Source: Burkholderiales bacterium | Lineage (GTDB): Bacteria > Pseudomonadota > Gammaproteobacteria > Burkholderiales > JACMKV01 | Assembly (NCBI GenBank): GCA_014379915.1 | Contig: JACMKV010000322.1 | Coordinates: 1 to 10,408 of the forward strand | Length of the DNA stretch: 10,408 nt | Reading direction: 5' to 3' | Part shown: positions 5,311-10,408 of the stretch, in pieces | Layout of the letters: each line of letters begins with the position of its first letter | Numbering within the stretch: position 1 is the stretch's first letter | Made by a program: the position numbers and the translations under genes | The notes under the pieces: generated by a model | Seen by the model: the letters and a program-made list of their open reading frames with translations, nothing else | Database searches by the model: none | Told to the model about the DNA's origin: nothing

Positions 5311-6264
5311 ATGCAAATCGTTCGCGGGATTCCCGTCGGCGCCGCCAGCGCCATCGCGCTGACCATCGGCAATTTCGACGGTGTTCATCTCGGCCATCAG
5401 GCTATTCTGGCGCGCCTGAAACAGACGGCGGACGCGCGCGGAATCACATCCTGCGCGATGACTTTCGAGCCGCATCCGCGCGAATATTTCTCGCCTAACG
5501 ATGCGCCCGCGCGCCTGACCAGTCTGCGCGAAAAGATTGCCCTGCTGTCCCGCTGCGGTGTGCAGCGCGTGTATATCTGCCGCTTCGATCGCAGCCTTGC
5601 GCAACTGAGCGCGGAAGATTTCATCTCCGATGTGCTGGTGCGGATGGCGACGAAGTGGCTGCTGGTCGGCGAAGATTTCCGGTTCGGTGCGCGTCGCGGC
5701 GGCGATATCGCACAACTTCAGGCAGCCGCCGTCCGGCGCGGGTTCGAGGTCGCGTCCATGCCGTCGATCCTGGTCGATGGCCTGCGCGTATCGAGCAGCG
5801 CCATTCGGCAGGCATTGGCGGACGGCAAGCTGGCCCACGCCTCTGCGCTGCTCGGCAGGCATTACAGCATCAGCGGCCGCGTCGTGCATGGCGACAAGCT
5901 CGGCGCCCGGATCGGCTATCCGACGGCGAATATCGAGCTGAAACGCAACAAGCCCGCGCTCTCCGGCATCTTCGCCGTCGAGGTCGAGGGAATCGGCAGG
6001 GAACGCTGTCCCGGCGTCGCCAGTCTCGGCGTGCGGCCCACCGTCAAGGCGGGTGCCGCGCCGTTGCTTGAAGTCCACCTGTTCCGCCACAACGATCTGT
6101 ACGGCGGCGATCTGTACGGCGATCTCTACGGCAAGCGCCTCACCGTGCATTTCCTGCACAAGCTGCGTGACGAGGAAAAGTTTGCCGATCTCGATGCGTT
6201 GACGCAGCAAATCGGGCTCGACGTGAAAAATGCCCAGGCGTGGTTTTCGCACGCGCTCGCCTGA
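5311..6264 (+). CDS. ribF: Bifunctional riboflavin kinase / FMN adenylyltransferase (FAD synthetase)
   Basis: This 317-residue cytoplasmic enzyme phosphorylates riboflavin to FMN and adenylates FMN to FAD. The N-terminal nucleotidyltransferase domain has GNFDGVHLGH (20-29), EPHPREYF (53-60), GEDFRFG (120-126) and the SSSAIRQAL element (161-169). The C-terminal kinase domain has the GYPTANI motif (202-208), SLGVRPT (238-244) and LEVHLF..DLYG (253-273). Length is normal for the family. Near residues 262-273 the single DLYG of typical RibF is present three times in tandem. The start ATG 5311 lacks a clear Shine-Dalgarno; a weak TAAAAT at 5292-5297 could be a -10 box, though no good -35 pairs with it. 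It heads the usual ribF-ileS-lspA block, 39 nt before ileS. The 224-nt gap upstream shows no convincing gene. Confidence 0.96.
   Translation: MQIVRGIPVGAASAIALTIGNFDGVHLGHQAILARLKQTADARGITSCAMTFEPHPREYFSPNDAPARLTSLREKIALLSRCGVQRVYICRFDRSLAQLSAEDFISDVLVRMATKWLLVGEDFRFGARRGGDIAQLQAAAVRRGFEVASMPSILVDGLRVSSSAIRQALADGKLAHASALLGRHYSISGRVVHGDKLGARIGYPTANIELKRNKPALSGIFAVEVEGIGRERCPGVASLGVRPTVKAGAAPLLEVHLFRHNDLYGGDLYGDLYGKRLTVHFLHKLRDEEKFADLDALTQQIGLDVKNAQAWFSHALA
6094..6132 (+). repeat. Tandem 12-nt repeat inside ribF (DLYG x3)
   Basis: GATCTGTACGGC occurs at 6094-6105 and again at 6109-6120, followed directly by GATCTCTACGGC at 6121-6132; one extra GGC codon separates the first two. The reading frame is kept and encodes DLYGGDLYGDLYG. 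This looks like a slippage expansion of a conserved DLYG loop in the riboflavin kinase domain. Confidence 0.8.
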
Positions 6265-6303
6265 CGGCAGGGCGGCATCCACATAATCTCAGTAACGATA
6301 CGC

Positions 6304-9300
6304 ATGGCCGATTATAAAAAAACCCTGAACCTCCCCGACACGCCGTTTCCGATGCGAGGCGATCTTGCTCGCCGCGAGCCGGCCATGCTCGAGCAATGGC
6401 GCAAGCAAAAGCTGTATCAACGGATACGCGAAGTTTCCGCCGGCCGGCCAAAGTTCATCCTGCACGATGGCCCGCCGTATGCGAATGGCGACATTCACAT
6501 CGGCCACGCGGTCAACAAAATCCTCAAGGACATCATCGTAAAAAGCCGGACGCTGTCTGGCTACGATGCGCCGTACGTGCCGGGCTGGGATTGCCACGGT
6601 CTGCCGATCGAACTCCAGGTCGAAAAGACGTACGGCAAAAACATTCCGGCCGACCAATTCCGCAAGCTGTGCCGCGAGTTCGCCGCGACACAAGTCGAGC
6701 GCCAGAAGGCCGATTTTATCCGCCTTGGCGTGTTCGGTGATTGGGATCATCCTTATCTGACGATGGATTCCAAAACCGAGGCCGGCATCATTCGCGCGCT
6801 CGGAAAAATATTCCAGCAGGATCTTTTGAAAAAACGCCTGAAGCCGGTCAACTGGTGCCTAGACTGTCGTTCGGCGCTGGCTGAGGCGGAGGTCGAATAC
6901 GAAGATAAAACGTCCTCTGCGATCGATGTCGGTTTCCGCGTTGTGCGTAATTTCGATCTCGTCGACCGCTTCAAACTCGCGTCGTTGCCGGATCAAAAAG
7001 TCTATGCGGTAATCTGGACGACGACGCCGTGGACGCTTCCGGCAAACCAGGCCGTGTCCGTAAATGTCGCGCTAGACTATGACCTGGTACAGACCGCGCG
7101 CGGTCTCCTTATACTCGCCGCCGAGCTACGCGCCGCTTGTCTCGGCAGGTACGGCTTGAGCGCCGAGGCGATCTTGGGAAGTTGCAAGGGTTCGGATCTG
7201 GAGAACATCGAGCTCGAACATCCGTTGCACGGCGCCCGCCATGTTCCGATCATTGTTGGCGAGCACGTTACGCTGGAAGCCGGAACCGGGCTCGTTCATA
7301 CCGCACCGGCGCACGGCGTCGATGATTACGAGATTGGCCTCAAGTATGAGCTTGCTCCGCTCGAATACGTGGACGGCAAGGGTGAATTCGCACCTTTCAC
7401 CGATCCGCCCGAGCTGGCAGGGGAAAACGTACGCACGGTCGATGCGAAGATTATCGAGCTTCTGCAACAACACCAAACGTTGTTCGCGCATAAAAAGCTC
7501 GTGCACAGCTACCCGCATTGCTGGCGGCACAAAACGTCGATCATTTTTCGGGCGACGCGGCAGTGGTTCATCATGATGGATCAAGCGCCCCTCGCCCCAG
7601 CCGTTTCCCAAGGGGAGAGGGAGGCCCTCACCCCGGCCCTCTCCCGGGGGGAGAGGGAGATTGTGAACTTCTCTCCCTCCGGAAAAGAGACAGGAGTCTA
7701 TCCTGCGGTGCCCGAACGGGTGACGGAGACGCTGCGCGAAACTGCGCGGAATGCCATCGCGCATACCGAATTTTTCCCCGATTGGGGACGGGCCCGGCTC
7801 GAGGCGATGATTGCCAACCGTCCGGATTGGTGCGTGTCGCGTCAGCGCAGTTGGGGTGTTCCGATACCATTTTTTGTCGACAAGATTACCGGCGAGCCGC
7901 ATCCCAAATCGTTGGCGCTGCTCGAAGCGGTTGCAGCACGCGTGGAGGGCGAAGGAGTAGAGGCATGGTTCGGGATGAGGGCGGAAGACTTTCCTGAAAT
8001 CGATGCCGCCCGCTACGAAAACTTAAAAGATACGCTCGATGTCTGGTTCGATTCCGGCACGACGCACGCGACGGTGCTGCGTCAGCGCGACGATCTGCGA
8101 TATCCGGCCGACCTGTATCTCGAAGGCTCGGATCAGCATCGCGGCTGGTTTCAATCGTCGCTTTTGACCAGTTGTGCAATCAATGGACGCGCACCGTACG
8201 AGGCCCTGCTGACGCACGGTTTCGTCGTCGACGGCAACGGCCACAAAATGAGCAAGTCACGCGGCAATGTCATCGCGCCGCAAAAGGTTTCGGATACGCT
8301 CGGCGCCGACATTCTGCGGCTGTGGGTGGCTGCGACCGATTACTCGGCAGAATTGTCGATCTCGGACGAAATTCTGAAGCGAGTCGTCGAAAGTTACCGG
8401 CGCATCCGCAACACACTGCGCTTTCTGCTCGCCAACGTTTCCGATTTCGACGCGGCGCGAGATGCGCCGCCGCGTGAGCAATGGCTGGACATCGACCGCT
8501 ATGCGCTCGTCATGACAGCTGATTTGCAGGCCGAGCTTGCCGGCAGCGCCGACGCTGCCAGTGTCGATGCTGGCGCAGCGAAGTCCGGCGGACACTACGG
8601 CCGCTATGAATTCCACCAGGTCGCGCAGAAGCTGCAGCAGTTTTGCTCCGAGGATCTCGGCGGCTTTTATCTGGATATTCTGAAAGACCGTCTGTATACG
8701 GCCGGCGCCGATTCTGCCGCGCGCCGGTCGGCGCAAAACGCCTTGCACCATATCGCCCAATCTCTGGTCCGCCTGCTGGCGCCGATTTTGAGTTTCACGG
8801 CCGAAGAGGCATGGCAGGTGTTGAATCGCGATGCCGACAGCAGCGTATTCCTGTCGACCTGGTACGAGTTGCCGCAGCCTTCCGCTGCTGACGCCGATCG
8901 CTTGCGTGTTCGCTGGAGCAAATTGCGCATGCTGCGTTCGGATGTGCAAAAGCAGCTCGAGGCGCTGCGTGTCGCAGGCCGAATCGGATCATCGCTGGGC
9001 GGCGAGGTCGTGTTGCATGCGGATGGCGACGAAAGCGAATTCCTGACATCGTTTGGCAATGATCTGCGCTTCGTATTCATCACGTCGGCCGCTACCGTAG
9101 CAGCGGGCGACGTCATCGCAACCGAACTTGCGTCACCAGAGTCTGGCGGCGCCATCGAAACCAGCATTCCGGGAATCGGCATCGCAGTGGCCGCCAGCAT
9201 CCATCCGAAATGCGAGCGCTGCTGGCATTACCGGGCAGACGTCGGCGCCGATGCCGCGCATGCGCAAATCTGCGGTCGCTGCGTCGCCAATCTGTTCGGT

Positions 9301-9327
9301 ATCGGGGAGGCGCGCAGTCATGCGTAA
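6304..9327 (+). CDS. ileS: Isoleucyl-tRNA synthetase with an in-frame repeat insertion
   Basis: A 1007-residue class I synthetase that charges tRNA-Ile in the cytoplasm. HIGH is at 65-68, PGWDCHGLPIE follows, the CP1 editing domain has TTTPWTLPANQ (239-249) and HTAPAHGVDDY (332-342), and KMSKS is at 648-652. The C-terminal zinc ligands are C970-x2-C973 and C990-x2-C993. All catalytic landmarks are intact, so the enzyme should be active. It is about 70 residues longer than E. coli IleRS (938). KMSKS is shifted by about 46 residues, because about 45 extra residues (roughly 429-475) lie between WFIMMDQ and LRETARNAI; two tandem palindromic DNA units sit at their start. A second extra stretch (about 747-763, Ala/Ser/Asp/Gly-rich) precedes HYGRYEFHQV. 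Start ATG 6304 has only a weak ribosome site. The stop overlaps lspA by 8 nt. Confidence 0.97.
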   Translation: MADYKKTLNLPDTPFPMRGDLARREPAMLEQWRKQKLYQRIREVSAGRPKFILHDGPPYANGDIHIGHAVNKILKDIIVKSRTLSGYDAPYVPGWDCHGLPIELQVEKTYGKNIPADQFRKLCREFAATQVERQKADFIRLGVFGDWDHPYLTMDSKTEAGIIRALGKIFQQDLLKKRLKPVNWCLDCRSALAEAEVEYEDKTSSAIDVGFRVVRNFDLVDRFKLASLPDQKVYAVIWTTTPWTLPANQAVSVNVALDYDLVQTARGLLILAAELRAACLGRYGLSAEAILGSCKGSDLENIELEHPLHGARHVPIIVGEHVTLEAGTGLVHTAPAHGVDDYEIGLKYELAPLEYVDGKGEFAPFTDPPELAGENVRTVDAKIIELLQQHQTLFAHKKLVHSYPHCWRHKTSIIFRATRQWFIMMDQAPLAPAVSQGEREALTPALSRGEREIVNFSPSGKETGVYPAVPERVTETLRETARNAIAHTEFFPDWGRARLEAMIANRPDWCVSRQRSWGVPIPFFVDKITGEPHPKSLALLEAVAARVEGEGVEAWFGMRAEDFPEIDAARYENLKDTLDVWFDSGTTHATVLRQRDDLRYPADLYLEGSDQHRGWFQSSLLTSCAINGRAPYEALLTHGFVVDGNGHKMSKSRGNVIAPQKVSDTLGADILRLWVAATDYSAELSISDEILKRVVESYRRIRNTLRFLLANVSDFDAARDAPPREQWLDIDRYALVMTADLQAELAGSADAASVDAGAAKSGGHYGRYEFHQVAQKLQQFCSEDLGGFYLDILKDRLYTAGADSAARRSAQNALHHIAQSLVRLLAPILSFTAEEAWQVLNRDADSSVFLSTWYELPQPSAADADRLRVRWSKLRMLRSDVQKQLEALRVAGRIGSSLGGEVVLHADGDESEFLTSFGNDLRFVFITSAATVAAGDVIATELASPESGGAIETSIPGIGIAVAASIHPKCERCWHYRADVGADAAHAQICGRCVANLFGIGEARSHA
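7588..7659 (+). repeat. Two tandem 36-bp palindromic repeats in frame within ileS
   Basis: Unit 1 (7588-7623) and unit 2 (7624-7659) match at 29 of 36 positions and encode PLAPAVSQGERE and ALTPALSRGERE. Unit 2 contains a perfect 9-bp hairpin: CCCTCTCCC (7637-7645) and GGGAGAGGG (7649-7657), with loop GGG. A further partial arm, CTCTCCCTC, follows at 7671-7679. Sequences of the form CCCTC(A)CCCC..CCCTCTCCC..GGGAGAGGG are familiar dispersed intergenic repeats in proteobacteria. Here they sit in an essential gene, and the 36-bp period keeps the frame. Confidence 0.85.
8542..8574. repeat. Nested hairpins coding for a small ileS insertion
   Basis: GGCAGCG (8542-8548) pairs perfectly with CGCTGCC (8553-8559) across a 4-nt loop, and GCCAG (8557-8561) pairs with CTGGC (8570-8574). 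These lie in the codons of the extra Ala/Ser/Asp/Gly-rich stretch (IleS residues about 747-763). The stems are short and the region is GC-rich, so chance pairing is possible. Confidence 0.35.
9304..9310 (+). promoter_or_regulatory. Ribosome binding site of lspA inside the ileS 3' end
   Basis: GGGGAGG lies 9 nt upstream of ATG 9320. It fixes the lspA start over in-frame upstream candidates and shows that lspA has its own strong initiation site despite overlapping the ileS stop. Confidence 0.75.
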
Positions 9328-9823
9328 ACTGCTGCCGTGGCTCGGCCTCGCGGCGATGGTGATCGTGCTCGACCAATGGTCGAAACTCGTTATCACACGA
9401 TCGCTGACCTACAGCGATCGTGTGATTATTACGCCGTTTTTCGATCTCGTTCTGACCTATAACTCCGGCGCGGCGTTCTCGTTCCTGAGGAACGCATCGG
9501 GTTGGCAGCGCGAATTTTTCATCGCGGTCGCCTTGCTCGCATCGATCTGGATACTTTACATGCTGTACCGGAACGCCGGCAGCACGCTGATGAACCTGGC
9601 GCTGGGTCTGGTGCTTGGCGGCGCAATCGGTAATGTCATCGATCGCTTCCGGCTCGGCGCCGTCATCGACTTCCTGCATTTTCACCTCGCCGAATACTCG
9701 TGGCCGGCATTCAATGTCGCCGATTCTGCCATTACTGTCGGTGCGGTTTTGCTGATCTGGGATAGCTTCCGGCCGAGCGGTCGTACTGAAACCGCGAATG
9801 AAGAGCGGCGCGGCAGCACGTAA
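9320..9823 (+). CDS. lspA: Lipoprotein signal peptidase (signal peptidase II)
   Basis: A 167-residue inner-membrane aspartyl protease that cleaves the signal peptide of diacylglyceryl-modified prolipoproteins at the lipobox cysteine. Family motifs are all present: LDQWSK (17-22), YNSGAAFSFL (47-56), GGAIGNVIDR (100-109) and VIDFLHFH..WPAFNVADS (115-136). The expected catalytic aspartates are D108 and D135. Four hydrophobic segments (about 5-17, 65-83, 90-107, 134-148) give the normal topology. The C-terminal tail (RPSGRTETANEERRGST) is hydrophilic and variable. The start at 9320 has GGGGAGG 9 nt upstream and overlaps the last 8 nt of ileS, so the two are co-transcribed and probably coupled. 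The usual downstream neighbour ispH is missing here; the next gene is convergent. Confidence 0.96.
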   Translation: MRKLLPWLGLAAMVIVLDQWSKLVITRSLTYSDRVIITPFFDLVLTYNSGAAFSFLRNASGWQREFFIAVALLASIWILYMLYRNAGSTLMNLALGLVLGGAIGNVIDRFRLGAVIDFLHFHLAEYSWPAFNVADSAITVGAVLLIWDSFRPSGRTETANEERRGST

Positions 9824-9829
9824 ACAGGG

Positions 9830-9875
9830 CGTCATTCCCGCGAGGAGGAAACTTGATAGGGAAAAGGGAATGACG
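9830..9875. repeat. CGTCATTCCC / GGGAATGACG inverted repeat after lspA
   Basis: CGTCATTCCC (9830-9839) is the exact reverse complement of GGGAATGACG (9866-9875), with 26 nt between. This CGTCATTCCCG-type palindrome is a common dispersed repeat in proteobacteria. It begins 6 nt after the lspA stop and could help end transcription or stabilise the mRNA 3' end, though there is no T-run. Confidence 0.65.
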
Positions 9876-9895
9876 GCGTTCGCGTAGCGATCCGG

Positions 9896-9945
9896 GCGGG
9901 AGGCGTGGCCTGGCGTGCTTCCCGCGGTCGAGTGCCTTCGGCACT
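9896..9945. terminator. Possible bidirectional terminator hairpins between lspA and hpnA
   Basis: There are two hairpins. GCGGGAGGC (9896-9904) pairs with GCTTCCCGC (9917-9925) with one mismatch. AGTGCC (9931-9936) pairs with GGCACT (9940-9945) around a TTC loop. They lie between convergent genes, where shared termination is expected, but neither has a U-tract on either side, so intrinsic termination is not certain. Confidence 0.3.
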
Positions 9946-9950
9946 AACGT

Positions 9951-9973
9951 GTCCGCGCGCCTGTCCGCGCGCC
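9951..9973. repeat. Short direct repeat GTCCGCGCGCC x2
   Basis: GTCCGCGCGCC occurs at 9951-9961 and 9963-9973, separated by one T (12-nt period). It is non-coding and lies just beyond the 3' end of hpnA. It is probably a slippage product; no function is implied. Confidence 0.6.
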
Positions 9974-10000
9974 GGGATGAAGGTGGGTTATCGTCGCTGT

Positions 10001-10408
10001 TCACCGCACGCCGCAATACCCGTTCTCCCGAAACCACGCTACGGCATCGCTCAACGCTTCATCGGCCGGACGCGGTTCGTAGCCGAGTTCGCGACGCGCC
10101 TTGTCGATTGAAAAAAACATCGTCTTCTTCGACAGCCGTACGCCGTCGACCGTTACCAGCGGCTCCTGCCGACTGATTCGCGCCCATGCTTCCGTCATGT
10201 AAGCGATCGGCAGAATCGCATTATGCGGCAAGCGGATGCGCGGCGGCTTTTGCCCGGCAATCGTGGCGACGCGGGTCAGTATCTGCCGCAGCGTCAGATT
10301 TTCCGCGCCCAGGATATAGCGTTCACCGATCGTCCCGTGCTCATAGGCGAGCAAATGGCCGATCGCAACATCGTCGACATGGACGATGTTCAAACCGGTA
10401 TCGACATA
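10001..10408 (-). CDS. hpnA: Hopanoid-associated sugar epimerase HpnA-like, C-terminal part (5' end beyond window)
   Basis: The last 135 residues of an extended short-chain dehydrogenase/epimerase are visible; the frame is open to the window edge, so the start is outside. TTG at 10391-10393 is an internal Leu, as YVDTGLNIVHVDDVAIGHLL reads through it. VHVDDVA.GH, GERYILGAENLTL, RLPH..LPIAYMTEAWAR, TVDGVRL and the C-terminal RRELGYEPRP..ALSDAVAWFRENGY follow the HpnA pattern closely. HpnA proteins are encoded with hopanoid genes and are thought to act on the sugar side chain of extended hopanoids; the substrate is inferred from the family only. The NAD-binding GxxGxxG and catalytic YxxxK are beyond the window. 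A related dihydroflavonol-4-reductase-like epimerase is the alternative. The gene is convergent with lspA, with a 177-nt repeat-rich gap. Confidence 0.85.
   Translation of the reverse strand, partial: YVDTGLNIVHVDDVAIGHLLAYEHGTIGERYILGAENLTLRQILTRVATIAGQKPPRIRLPHNAILPIAYMTEAWARISRQEPLVTVDGVRLSKKTMFFSIDKARRELGYEPRPADEALSDAVAWFRENGYCGVR

Noticed and set aside
7126..7902. Long minus-strand ORF across ileS containing PLPPGEGRGEG
   Set aside because: A shadow of ileS; the glycine-rich segment is simply the palindromic repeat read on the other strand.
10001..10393. hpnA as a complete 130-residue protein starting at TTG 10391-10393
   Set aside because: The conserved YVDTGLNIVHVDD reads through that codon to the window edge, so the gene is cut by the window.

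Overview
The window looks like the chromosome of a GC-rich proteobacterium, most likely a betaproteobacterium. This rests on three things: the order cysH-cysD-cysN-cobA with a stand-alone CysN, the ribF-ileS-lspA block, and a hopanoid-type HpnA. The species cannot be named from the sequence. All main genes are recognisable, and I see no tRNA, rRNA, CRISPR array, integrase or transposase gene.

Layout. Positions 1-3400 (+) are an assimilatory sulfate reduction operon: the 3' end of cysH, then cysD and cysN (the two subunits of GTP-driven ATP sulfurylase), then cobA (uroporphyrinogen-III C-methyltransferase, first step to siroheme, the cofactor of sulfite reductase). Together they activate sulfate to APS, reduce it to sulfite, and supply the cofactor for the next step. 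Positions 3401-4490 hold a repeat-rich spacer and a PAP2 membrane phosphatase whose 3' end lies inside a MITE-like element. Positions 4577-5086 encode a single-pass membrane protein of unknown function. Positions 5311-9823 (+) are ribF (FAD synthetase), ileS (isoleucyl-tRNA synthetase) and lspA (lipoprotein signal peptidase), with ileS and lspA overlapping by 8 nt. Convergent to these, 10001-10408 (-) is the C-terminal part of hpnA, which runs off the window.

I found no new multi-gene system. The unexpected content is a set of small palindromic or inverted-repeat elements, apparently of several different families, that touch genes. One separates cysD from cysN and probably displaced the cysN start. 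One lies before the PAP2 gene. A 141-bp element with perfect 17-bp terminal inverted repeats supplies the last ~23 codons and stop of the PAP2 gene. Two tandem 36-bp palindromic units sit in frame inside the essential ileS gene, as part of about 45 extra residues. More inverted repeats fill the lspA/hpnA junction. The ileS insertion resembles, in principle, the protein-coding palindromic elements of Rickettsia and is the best candidate for follow-up.
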